In this document: piece by piece, positions 1 to 10,064 of the stretch
Numbering within the stretch: position 1 is the first letter of the stretch
How the letters are laid out: every line of letters starts with the position of its first letter
From: Melastoma dodecandrum
Taxonomy: Eukaryota > Streptophyta > Magnoliopsida > Myrtales > Melastomataceae
Length of the DNA stretch: 64,000 bases
Assembly: GCA_029817715.1 (NCBI GenBank)
Contig: JARUPY010000085.1
Location: forward strand, 6,572,001 to 6,636,000
Direction: 5' to 3'
Program-made: the position numbers and the translations under genes
The notes under the pieces: generated by a model
Told to the model about the DNA's origin: nothing
Database searches by the model: none
Seen by the model: only the letters and a program-made list of their open reading frames with translations

Positions 1-80
1 AAGGTTCGCCAACACCAAACTATCATAGTGTATGTTTAGTGCATTCTCGTTTTGATCTTCTTCTATTTTGGCCCTTGTAG

Positions 81-503
81 GATAAAACACTGCTTGATGA
101 AATCAAAGAGCTCAACCGGAAGGTCACAAGATACACACTTAATACCCCATTTAAGCGAAAATGATCTTGTCAAGTAACATTCGGAGGTTTTTCTCATCTT
201 CAGGAAAATGTGATGCATGCCGAGAACATAGAACTGTACAAGAAAGTTCACCTAGCACGGCAAGAACATGACGATCTTCTTCGAAAGGTATCGATTTATG
301 AAATCCTATGTTCCTGTACTGTGCTTCCTCTTTGACTACCGAAATGAGGATACGGGCCTTTGCAGATTGACAGAACTAAGGGCGTGAATAACAAAGAGTG
401 CGAGAATAATCGAGTTCCTGCAACTGGTGGCAGCTCATGTGATTTGCAGACATCCATGACTCTACAGCTTAGCCAACCACAAGCAACGAAGCAGCATAAG
501 TAA
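81..503 (+). CDS. MADS-box transcription factor, AGL17/ANR1-type, 3' exons only
   Basis: Last three coding exons of a MIKC-type MADS-box gene whose 5' part lies outside the window. Exons are 81-122 (42 nt), 204-287 (84 nt) and 366-503 (stop TAA 501-503), all in phase 0. The 42-nt exon is the standard size of the exon after the main K-box exon. The peptide has the AGL17-clade pattern DEIKELNRK followed by ENIELYKKVHL, then a variable C-terminus ending near LQLSQPQ. Proteins of this clade are nuclear DNA-binding factors; known members act in root and nitrate responses and in flowering. Bases 1-3 (AAG before GT) may be the end of the preceding exon. The MADS and most of the K domain cannot be seen, so clade assignment rests on the I/C-terminal motifs. 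A related, more diverged MADS gene lies 3.3 kb downstream on the same strand. Confidence 0.85.
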
Positions 504-885
504 TACGACTAGGATAATTATCTCGTGCTCGAGATCCAAAACTTCACCTTTTCCCCTTTCGCGAATGTGATATGTAGAAGTCCTCCACTCGTTTGATGAT
601 TTTTAATCAAGAAAGCAGTTATGGATTCCCAAATTTAATCATGTACAACAACATGTTCCTGATTCTGAAAAGGTTTACACGATATAATCTTGTCCTAATG
701 ATTGTCAGTTATTCTGGTTCATATAGTCGTCCGAACGGGCACAAAACACAGGGCTCTTGCCTATACCGACTCTTCAGTAGATAATACGGCCAGGACACCC
801 GATTTTTCCAATCCGCAGGCCGAGCAGCCGAAGATGCTCGTGTTGCTTCACTCCATACTTCCAAATCACCAGAAACTCTGCGCAC

Positions 886-1135
886 CTAATCTTCCATTAG
901 GCGCTTGTAAAACAGCCGGTAAGCCTCGAGAACTTCAAGATACCACCTCGCCTCTCGATCCGGGAATGCTGAAAGATCCACCGTCTTATGAACCTATTCC
1001 AAGAACCAACAAGACGCTGATCAGCTACATTCTCCAACCAATTTTTCTGAACGCCGGACAAATGGCCACGAATTTCACTACCTTGATCAAAGGGCAGTCT
1101 TCGTTGGGACGGACAAAGCACCCTCTGGTGACCAT
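886..1135 (-). CDS. Small two-exon gene, unrecognised product (53 aa)
   Basis: I do not recognise this product. Reading the minus strand, exon 1 is 1135-1082 (ATG, 18 codons) and exon 2 is 993-886 (36 codons with stop TAG). The 88-nt intron has GT at 1081-1080 and an AG acceptor at 995-994. The joined frame is open and rich in charged and aromatic residues, with VDLSAFPDREARWYLEVLEA in its C-terminal half. An in-frame TGA just upstream supports ATG 1135 as the start. A further leader exon ending in a CAG acceptor is likely, because the transcribed side carries a site II (TGGGCC) promoter at 2026-2092, the kind found on genes for mitochondrial and ribosomal proteins. A hAT-type MITE sits between promoter and start codon. 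A larger protein with upstream coding exons cannot be excluded. Confidence 0.45.
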
Positions 1136-1540
1136 CACGTACGTTCATTCCTGCGCAACAACCGTCATCGGTAAAAACAAACTGACACCTAACATAAACC
1201 AAACAATATCTCGCGTGTGCTGACTCGCCAATCGAGGAGGTGAACTCGCCAGACAAGGAGAGCTTGATGACTCCAGTACCGCATTGAGGATCAACCGATC
1301 GTCGTGGAGCACATAGACAAGAACACCCTAGGCAAGCAAAACCAACCACGAACTAGGAGAAAATGATATCGATCCGATTCCAGCAACACGCCGATCATCG
1401 ACAAGGGGAGGGGGAGAGGGAGACCGGGAGCCATGCGCGCTGTAAAAGGATGCTGCCGAAGGAGAGGGAGAGGGGGTGGGAGTTGGGGGACGCATTCGTT
1501 GGGTCGGCCTCGCTCAGCTGGAAGCTCATCACCTTCCAGC

Positions 1541-1953
1541 TAGGGGTGAAAATGAGCCGAGCCGCTCGCGAGCTAGCTCGGTCAAAGCTCGGTTCGAGCT
1601 CGAGCCGAAACACTAACAGCTCGAAGGCTCACGAGCCTAATATTATATAATAAATGTTTTTGAAGTGAACTTTATTATATATTTTTTCGAGCCAACCGAG
1701 CCGAGTTCGAGTCAACGTCAATATATGTATATTTTGAAATCGAGCTCGAGCTTTCGAGCCGAGCTTAGGCTCGATCTACATTCGAGCCTTTCGAGCCGAG
1801 CTCGAGCTCTCCATAATTAGAACGAGCCGAGTTCGAGCTCCAATTATTTGAGCTCGATCGAGCTGGAGCCGAGCTCGAGCTCGAACTTTTCCTAATCGAG
1901 CCGAGCTCGAGCCTAGAAGTACTCGGTCTCGACTCGACTCATTTTCACCCCTA
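1541..1953. mobile_element. hAT-type MITE (non-autonomous DNA transposon)
   Basis: A 413-bp element begins TAGGGGTGAAAATGAG at 1541 and ends with the exact inverted complement at 1953 (16 perfect bp, then imperfect). It is flanked by a perfect 8-bp direct repeat, CTTCCAGC, at 1533-1540 and 1954-1961. An 8-bp target duplication with a TAGGGGTG terminus is the hallmark of hAT elements. The interior has no coding capacity and consists of short GAGCTCGAGC-like runs around an AT-rich centre, giving strong fold-back potential. Confidence 0.9.
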
Positions 1954-2025
1954 CTTCCAGCGCCGCGGACCATCCTCTTCCCCTCCGCCTTCTCCACCCC
2001 TTCCCTCCTTTCCACATCATCTATT

Positions 2026-2092
2026 TGGGCCTGAACGGGCCTAATAATCGGAATGGGCCATAAACAGTTGGGCCTACCCTTCTTTGGGGCCC
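2026..2092 (-). promoter_or_regulatory. Cluster of site II (TGGGCC) elements, promoter of the 886-1135 gene
   Basis: TGGGCC occurs at 2026-2031, 2054-2059 and 2069-2074, with GGGCCCA at 2087-2093. Site II elements bind TCP factors and mark promoters of plant housekeeping genes, often ribosomal or mitochondrial. The position, upstream of the minus-strand small gene, is what links it to that gene; this link is inference. Confidence 0.55.
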
Positions 2093-2099
2093 ACACAAA

Positions 2100-3776
2100 T
2101 TAGGAACAACGTCCATCCACCCATTTATTTATTTTTGAACTATTTTTATTGCATACTAACCGACGTAAACTGTCTTAATTAATGTGAAACCCGACGTATT
2201 GTATATTCTCACTTTAAATTTTTTTTTCATATTTTATTTGTAAATCAGGGTTTTCATTAGAGAGTTTGATAATGGTAATGACAATGAAGAAATACTACGA
2301 TAATAGTTATTAAAACTAATACTCCGAAATGAATTTTTATTTTGGGGCACTACTGATTCCTGAAGAGAGCCTGAATTTACATAAATAATTTATTAATAAA
2401 GTACTTTTTTTCTGCTATAAGGAGAGATCGAAGTGATTAGTTTTAGCAAGAAGCCAACAAAAAATAACATAAAATAGGTGAACGAATAAGTCCTGTCCCA
2501 GAAAACAGTTCCTTCATCCATCCTCTTGATCTGGGACGTTTAATGAAGAATTCAGGGTTTGTTATCTGGACAGGCTTTATCTAATTTGGTGTTATGTCCC
2601 ATTTAATTAATTATTCCTCATCAAGGGGCTTGTTTCTTGATGTAAAAGTTCCAATGATACAATCACACTTAGTGAATAGTCGACTCAGGTCTTGCTCTTC
2701 AGGCTCCATCCATGGAGAGAATATGCCCCTAGCTAGGAGATCGACACGACACGAACTGTAAAGGAGCTGCGGCAAGACCTACTTCGAGCTTGAAAAGATG
2801 GTTTCTTTCTTGTTTGGGAAAGGGAATATTAGAGGTAAGACAATGTAAGACATACTTACCGAGTCAAGCACCGCGTGGCCGATAAATGTCGCCTTTTGAC
2901 GTTACATGAACCTTGTCGGAAGACAAGACACACGTTACCTTCGATTGCCCGGGTTTCGTGCCCGGGCGATATACCTCGGAACGTGCGAACGGCACGTCAA
3001 CGAATCGAGTTCGGAATAGGAAGGTTAGGTTTAAGTGAACCTTGGTATTTTGGTGTGATGTTTTTCCGTTAAAAAACAAATGATCAATAGTTAGCAGTAC
3101 AACAGGCTTTGTGTCATAACCTTGTACTAGTAACAACCTCCCCCAGCTTCATCACCACCTTTTCTTTTCCATCTTTTGGAGTCTAAAAGCAATCACTTTA
3201 AAACTCAAAAAGTTGATTAATGATCTAATTAGCCCCAATTAACCCAAGTTTTGTCGTGTATTAGTGCTCACTAATACATCATGAGAGGGAGAAAAAATGA
3301 CCTCATCTCCCTCTCACAGTCCTCATTGCAACAACGAGTCAGAACTAAAGTGTCAAAATTTTGCAATGAAACCCTCAATTATTTTATCTTGTTGTCCTAA
3401 TAATTATTCTAAATGCGACTCCCCCGTAGAAGCCGGCCCTCCGATGGCTTATGGACAAGGAATTCCCACTTAGGGAAGAACAGTAGTTTTCGAGGCAGAG
3501 GAAGATGAAGACCTTCTACTCCTCGAGCCGAGAGCAGCAGCGCCCCCCAGTACTGACCCGGCTCGAGAACATAAGTCTTGGCTGATTCCTTCTTCTTCTT
3601 CTTGCTTGACTTCATCCTCTGATCTATTGCGGTACATGGTGTTTTGGATCTAGGTATTACAAGGAGAATTGTTTTCTCCTACCGATGGTATGGCGTTCCC
3701 TTTAAGATCGCTTTCATCTTATCTTGGTTCCCCTTTTCTTTGCTAAGGTTTGCTTGTTCACGAGAGGAGATCGAAG
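2100..3776. other. Intergenic region upstream of the second MADS-box gene
   Basis: AT-rich spacer with no gene I can support. A short GC-rich inverted repeat (GCCCGGG near 2946 and 2959) and a CTT-rich stretch near 3583-3603 are visible. The last few hundred bases probably hold the MADS promoter and leader. Confidence 0.5.
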
Positions 3777-5238
3777 ATGGTGAAAGGGAAGATCGTGATC
3801 CGGAAGATCGACTGCTCGAAGAGCAGGCAGGTGACTTTCTTCAAGAGAAGGACAGGGTTGATCAAGAAAGCGAAGGAGTTGTCGATCCTATGCGACGCGG
3901 AGATCGGGGTCGTCATATTCTCTTGTACCGGGAAGCTTTATGAGTATGCGAGCACTAGGTAACTAGAAAAGTATTGTTTGTGAGATGTCCCTATTTTTTC
4001 CTCTCTCTTTTGATAGTAACATTAAGAATTGAGGTAAGATATTGTCTGAAATTCGATCTTTTTCTCGTCCTTTAAATAACTTAATTACAGTATGAATTCG
4101 ATAATCGAGAGGTACAACAGGATGAAGCAAGAACACCCTCAAGAAGAGCCAGTTGCGGCCGAAATCCAGGCAAGCTAATTCATCTTGTTCAATAGGCCCG
4201 CACAGTCAGTTTGCTTGATTTGCCCCACATCATCAACAAAGCTTGATCCTTTGTAAGTAATTTTCTATGACTGCTTTGTACAGTCTCTGCAAGAGGAGGC
4301 CGAGAGTCTGACACGGAAACTGAATTGCCTCCGAGAATGTCACGGGTATGCTACTCCCATTCGATCGGTAACATTGTTATATTCGCGCCTCGAAATGATT
4401 GCGGTCATATTATTTCGGGTTAGGCTCGCATTGGGCTGCATAACATCGGTCATTTTAAATAAGTTAGTCGGTGACTAACTAAATCTGGCAGAAAACAAAA
4501 TCCTAATCTATCTTGGATGGATTCATGGGGCTCAGGCATTTGATGGGAGAAGGGCTCTCGCAACTGAGCGTCGAAGACGTAAAACAACTGGAGAAGCTCT
4601 TGGAGATGAGCTTAAAGAACATCAGAACAAAGAAGGTAGGTATCAAACGTAGATCGATCTGCCTAGCTTAAGAAGCTGGATGTTCATGTAACGCTTTTGG
4701 TGTGTGTCTGACTTAGTCATATGTATGGCCACAGATAGATCGAATCGAGAAATTATGTAAAACGATATTCATATTTGTTTCGCGACATCGCAGGATGAAA
4801 GCTACCAAGACGAACTAAGACAGCTCAAGCAGAAGGTTAAGTGCTAACCGCTATTCCTTTTGTATTCAAGTCTCCCCGTCGATTATTATTCCTTGATCAT
4901 TGCCCTACATTAGGTTGATGATGTCGAACGAGATAACAAGGAGCTGCAGCAGAGACTGAAGATGTCCGCTAGAGATAATGAAAAGCAAAAAGGCGAGGTG
5001 ATCGCTTCAGTTTCGCTCTTCTTTCGGATTGTCATCCCGGTAACCATCCCTCCAATAAAGAATCCATTCTCCTAACATTTATTTCTTCCTTCTGCTTTCT
5101 CTTATCATTTTCCAGGCAGGCGAAGGACTTTCCCCTATGGACGAGGAAAGTTCCAGAAGCCCTCGCGAATCCCTTAACATCAACGAGGAAGCGCCCGAAT
5201 GCGTCCTTCTCCGACTGAGCCTATTCCGAAAACCCTAG
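3777..5238 (+). CDS. MIKC-type MADS-box transcription factor, AGL17-like, diverged
   Basis: Complete seven-exon gene: 3777-3958, 4091-4169, 4284-4345, 4536-4635, 4794-4835, 4914-4997, 5116-5238 (182, 79, 62, 100, 42, 84 and 123 nt), giving 223 aa. The sizes of exons 1-5 are exactly those of MIKC genes. The MADS domain is residues 1-60 ([12 protein letters not shown], then [10 protein letters not shown] and [10 protein letters not shown]); it is unusual in having VK for the common GR after Met and FFKRR for FSKRR. The K-box follows, with [20 protein letters not shown], and resembles AGL17-clade proteins. The tail ends in LRLSLFRKP, which contains an EAR-like LxLxL repression pattern. Intron 2 starts with GC (CAG|GCAAGC at 4170) and ends with AG at 4283; no GT nearby restores the frame. 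The start is the ATG directly before VKGK; an earlier in-frame start would add residues not seen in the family. It lies downstream of the other MADS gene, so an old tandem duplication is likely. Confidence 0.93.
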
Positions 5239-6400
5239 TGAAACCTTCCGCGGGCCCAACCCCTTTTCTCGAGGGACACAGACGACGAGGAACCGGTCTT
5301 CAAAGAGAGCAATGCCGGTTATGTTCAGAGCTCATTCCCTGATTTGAGAAGCTTGTTCTCGGAGTGGGGTTAGAATCATCGCTCGATAGTCGGATCGCAG
5401 GACATCGGAAAATGACTTTAGGATCCAAGGAATAAACGACTACCTCGAAACAAACATCGCTGTGAAGCACCCTCAAAGTCGACAGATATGCATTTCATAA
5501 TCTTATCTTGCATGTCCTTTAACCTTTAATGTCAGTTGTTCTTTGCTCCACTTACATTCACAGGGACAACCAAATCTTATATTTAAGTACTCCATGTTTG
5601 GACCGAGAGGGCGTGTCTGAATATGAATGTGGAAATGACTTCAAATATTTTACGATTAAACTTTCCATACAAATGGAGTTTAGCGATATGCTGGGTCAAA
5701 GAAAGTCTCCTTAGCCCCCGAACATTTTGTTATTAAAATATTGGTGGTAGACAAGTCCTGTACATAAAACGTAAGATTGGGTTGTTCTGGGATACCTGTC
5801 ATGTCTTACTTGTACGATCATGAATTTTAGGTTCTTACGAAATGTGATACACCCCCACTCCGAGAACAAGTCTATGAACCTTTGAATCTTCAGAAATGTG
5901 ATACACCCAAATCTCCCGACCATCAAATTTGGTTCCTCCCTCTGACTCAGAAATTATACATGTGAATAACGTGGATTTTATTTTATCCTTTAAAATACCA
6001 AATGCACGACTACTAAGATTAGCATAATGGTTTTCGCAGTACTCCTTTACAGTAAGACATATCAAAGGTACTTCTAATGTCTTTTTATCCAGACTTTTTA
6101 TATTGCACGTCCTACTTTGTTAGAACATCCTAATTTGATTTCTAATCTTATCGTATTAACTTATTTTAACTAAAATTGTTTTGACCGTTACTTCGTCTCC
6201 TCCTGCCTGTCAAAATATTCTTTTGCCCTTTCTTAATCGGATCGTCTGTCCGATTAAGAAAGGAATATGTTTCCTAAAAATAAGCATAAAAAAAAAATTA
6301 AACGAGATTGTGATTATGTTAATGGAATTTTATTTTGGAGAAGTAAGGCCGGGGTGTGCGAAATAGGGATTGAGTCACCTTCTCCGCAAGGAGGGACAAC
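5239..6400. other. MADS-box 3' flank and intergenic region with short repeats
   Basis: No gene is supported here. An 18-nt sequence at 5352-5369 recurs inverted at 5853-5870, and a 16-nt direct repeat (GAAATGTGATACACCC) occurs at 5839-5854 and 5893-5908. The remainder is AT-rich. Confidence 0.5.
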
Positions 6401-6581
6401 ATGCTCGGAGGGATGAGGAGTGTCCGAGGCGTGCGCCGCGGAGTTCCGAGTCAGTGTATTCTCTCGTGCGTCATTGATTGTTCAGCGATGAAACTGCCAA
6501 CATCCGGGAGAGCCATTGGGAGAGTCTGATTCAGCCAGGGATGATTTGACGGTACCGTTGATTCCGCCATTGCTATTTATG

Positions 6582-7241
6582 TTTGCAGGCCGGAGATCAA
6601 CGCCAGGAGATCTCGGTCATTCTTGCAGGCTTTGCAAGAGGGGCTTAACTACAACGAAAATGCGGCTTCAGAAGCTATACGGAGTATCGCAGGTACGATT
6701 TTCGCCACTATTCAGGTAGCGTTTCGACAAGTTCGAATTAGTCATGCTTATACGTATGCGGTGACTTCTTAGGGATTGACCGTGTCTTGATCATTTGTAG
6801 ACAATTAACGGGAGAGGAGCCGTCGGGATTGAACCACCGGAGAGGACGAATCTTTTCGATAGAGGAAACGTGGGATTGCCTGACGAGGTGGTAAAACATT
6901 CACAGTCCTCAAAGTTTTAGGCATAAAAACTAGTTCTGAACTCCATAATCACAAAGCTTTAGGCATATAACTAGTTCTTAACACTTCCTTCGTGTTCTCA
7001 GTTCTACCGCAATCCAAATGCTCACAAAAGGGCCGAGTGGCTATCACATTTAACTACTGTCGATAGTTCCGCGGCGGGAATCGAACATGGACCCCGAAAT
7101 CACGGAAGCACCTTACGGATCAAAACTTGGAAGGAGACTCTGGAGGGACTTTTCCATTTTCGGCATTCATTCTGTCCCGATCGATCTGCTGTACTTCAAA
7201 AACACAATCAAAAAATTTGTCTAAAGGTAAAGTACATTTAG
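6582..7241 (+). CDS. Unrecognised gene, three coding-like exons, 5' end unresolved
   Basis: I do not recognise this product. Three exon-like blocks join in phase: about 6588 (after the TTTGCAG acceptor) to 6716 (before GTAGCG), about 6801-6888 (between TTTGTAG and GTGGTA), and 7002-7241 (after TTCTCAG, stop TAG 7239-7241). The peptide contains FLQALQEGLNYNENAASEA, then NLFDRGNVGLPDE, then NPNAHKRAEWLSHL. It is soluble-looking, with no membrane segment. A first exon beginning at ATG 6401 and ending at a weak donor near 6453 would give a continuous reading frame, but I cannot confirm it. The stop lies only about 40 bp before the site II promoter of the next gene. It could be a real small gene or the decayed 3' end of one. 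Confidence 0.35.
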
Positions 7242-7281
7242 CTGTGGCTCAACATTCGGCTGTGATCCAGCCGTACACCAT

Positions 7282-7309
7282 TGGGCTTAATTGGGCTTAA
7301 TTAGGCCCA
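7282..7309 (+). promoter_or_regulatory. Site II-like elements, promoter of the DHHA1-type gene
   Basis: TGGGCT occurs at 7282-7287 and 7292-7297 and GGCCCA at 7304-7309, with further GAGCCCA/AAGCCCA copies to about 7350. They lie 150-180 bp upstream of the start codon at 7463, the usual distance for TCP-bound site II clusters. Confidence 0.5.
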
Positions 7310-7462
7310 ACCATAAAACTTTTAGGTGTTGTGAGCCCAGACCAAGCCCATAAAAAGTTCGTGTACCGTTTTGGGCTAGAGCGGCACAAATTGAGGGCTT
7401 AATTCGGGTCTCCTTCATCTGTCCGCCGATGATTGAGCCGTTGGGGTTTGCCGCCACCGGCA

Positions 7463-9797
7463 ATGAGCCCAATCAGAGCTAGATCGCCGTCGTCGGCCTC
7501 GGCGGCGCTCGTACACCTCCGTGGAAGGAGGAGCTTCCGATCGGACGCGGCTCTTGAACTACTGGCACAGGCCCGAGAGCAGAGGACGCCGTACCTGGCG
7601 CTCTACAACTACCCGTCCTTCTCCGGCGCGTTCTCTGCCCTCTTCGTCCGCCTCTTCCACGACCGCCTCCGCCTCCCATGCCTAATCCTACCCTTCTCCT
7701 CCCGACATCCTTTCTTGTAATCTCGATGAGTGCGATTGTCTCTTGATTCTTGATGGACTTTTCAGTGGTTTGATGGGAGTAAGTGACGGATGCCTTTGAC
7801 GTATCCCCAGGGTTGAAGATGTTTGCATGCCGGGACTGGAGAAATGTTTCTTGCTCGATTTCATTGGTCCTACCGGTTTTGCGTCGGAACTTGCCCCACG
7901 GTCTTCTTGCGAGTAAGCAGCGTTTTCTATGTACCTTGGTTTTTTACCATTTGTTTGTTTGGCTTGAAAGTGTTTACGGTGTTTTTTGTTTGCTTGATCG
8001 ATAGGGTGATTGCTTTTGAACATCGAAGATCTGTAGTTTCGCGAATTGGAGCTGAAGGAAGTCTGGCACTCAGTGGTGTCATTTACAATGTGAATACGGA
8101 GAAGAGTAGTTCTATGGCTGCTTATGAATACTTTTGTGGCCAACTTGTAGGGAATGCAATTGAAGATGTGAGCACGACTAGTTTCCTGGTTGTTTTTTTC
8201 CCTTCTAATGAATAGTTGATTTTGACGGAAATTATTTTTCACTGTGAAAACAAAAAAGGAGAGGATGAATTCTTGTCTTTTGGAGAAGAAGGATCAAGGC
8301 CGTGTTGAAAAGGTTCTTAAGTATATTGAGGATGGAGATCTCCGAAAATGGACTTTGCCAGATTCCCAGGCCTTCAATATTGGATTAAAGGAATGGCGCT
8401 CCAAGTTGAATTGCATTACTAACCAGTACATGTTTGAAGAGGTACTGAAGTGGTTCAAAAATTTCATGCAGTGATATTTCAGGGAGAACTAAATATTTTT
8501 TTCCTGAACTGGACGAAAATTTGGGTTACTTGGTTTTCTTTCTTCATTTCTTGCATGTATTCTTTTAAGCTTATTGATTTTGAAAATTCTACTGATTAAT
8601 TTTCTTAAGGGTTGTTTAATGTGTCATCCCTAATTTAGAATGAGTGAGAATGGCCAGGAACTGTGTACAGTTGCGCATGTCCCTGCTGTATTTACGTTGT
8701 TTCTCTGTAGTTTATTATTGATATCTTTTATATCCTGTTTTTTTCGTCTTGATTGCAGTTATTAAAGATGGAAACTGAAGAGTTGACCCAGGCAGGATGC
8801 AGCTACTTATCTACAAGGGAGAATTCTGCTGCTGAATTCCTTGACAAAGCATTCAGCATTAGACTGGGCAGGGGACTTTATGGGAAATGTCTAGTTAGTT
8901 TCCTGTTAGCTTGTTTTAAAGAGTCAATTTCTCCATTTTACTGTTACATGCATGAATTTATGCATTTCTGCTTTGAATTCAGTGTGTGAGGACAGATGGA
9001 TATTCTGACCTGAGTGATGAAATTGGCAAACAGTTAAGTGTTAAGAGTGCTGCATCTGGCTTGAGGTACCATTTTCTTTTCCTGGGCGTTGTTCTATTTT
9101 TTCTCAATCTTGTTTTTTCCTCTATTGTCAAGAAGGGGTGTGATTTCCTCGGTCAAGGTATTTATTGTGAAGGTGCAGTGGATTTGTCACTTTCAGAACT
9201 TTTGAGAATGGTGGATCTGCTTGTCCACTTGAAGGACTTCTGTCAATAACTCGACACTATAAATTTGGAAACTGCTTTATTTAAAATATTTGATCTCCTG
9301 AATAGCAGCCTCCTACTTTGGTGATGTCTGCAAGTCTTCTTTTCACAGTTGACCTGTCTGATTTTGTATGCTAGTGATGCGACTGGAGTAAACTGGCCGG
9401 GGCATGTGTACATAGGAGTTTTGTGGTCACTGAATCTCTCCACCTTCCAATTACATTATAAAAAAATGAACATAATAAATAGATGTCCTCCCTTGTACTG
9501 ATTTTTCAGGCCCATAGGAGCTGTGGTATACATGCAGGGAAACAACCTGAAGATGTGCTTGAGGAGTATTGATGATAGGACTGACACTTCTGAAGTTGCA
9601 AAAGTGAAATTAAAGCATTGAAACATCTCTCGCTTTCATCTCTTTTGCCTTGTAAAGGCGCTCACTGTATTTGAAATTTGACTAAGTTTCTATCCTTGGG
9701 TTTACAGGCATATGGAGGAGGTGGAAACCCGTCCTCAAGTTCCTTTATAATAAGAATGGATGAGTATAACCACTGGCTTGCCGTGAATTCTACCTGA
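7463..9797 (+). CDS. DHHA1-domain (DHH phosphoesterase-like) protein
   Basis: Eight exons close in frame: 7463-7716, 7811-7912, 8005-8167, 8286-8441, 8759-8893, 8983-9065, 9510-9603, 9708-9797, giving 358 aa. The N-terminal half has the Rossmann-like strands of the DHH family (FLLDFIGPTGF, then VIAFEHRRSVV where active family members have a DHH metal site), and the C-terminus carries the DHHA1 glycine motif AYGGGGNPSSSSF. DHH proteins are phosphodiesterases acting on short RNAs or nucleotides. Here the DHH triplet reads EHR and the GGGH-type motif has Asn for His, so catalysis is doubtful. The start is the first ATG in the open frame; no clear targeting peptide is evident. It converges on the OPT gene, with stop codons 267 bp apart. 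Family assignment is from motifs only; plant members are poorly characterised. Confidence 0.75.
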
Positions 9798-10064
9798 GCT
9801 CGTCTTTTCAAACAAAAATCTACGTGAAGGTATCTCGATGCTAATTTATTTCTTATGTTGTTGAATTACCTTTGACCTATCACATCAGAATTCAGAAATA
9901 CAGAAACTGAAATTCAATTTGCATAATGTTGAGACACATGGCTCGGATGGGCTTAACACATTCACAACTTTACTGAAATAATTGTTACTAAAACTATTAA
10001 TTCAGAAGAGGAAAGTATCATTCCAGTGTAAATTCTCTAGTTGCAAATGTACTCACTCGAGGTG

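Noticed and set aside
702..1223. Plus-strand 173-codon open frame
   Set aside because: It overlaps the opposite-strand gene, which has proper splice sites and better composition; the plus frame has no recognisable domain.
897..1349. Minus-strand 150-codon open frame
   Set aside because: It runs through the intron and leader of the small gene in another frame, and its Cys-rich composition shows no family.
2864..3136. Minus-strand 90-codon frame near 3 kb as a transposon gene
   Set aside because: No transposase or retroelement motif could be seen and no terminal repeats flank it.
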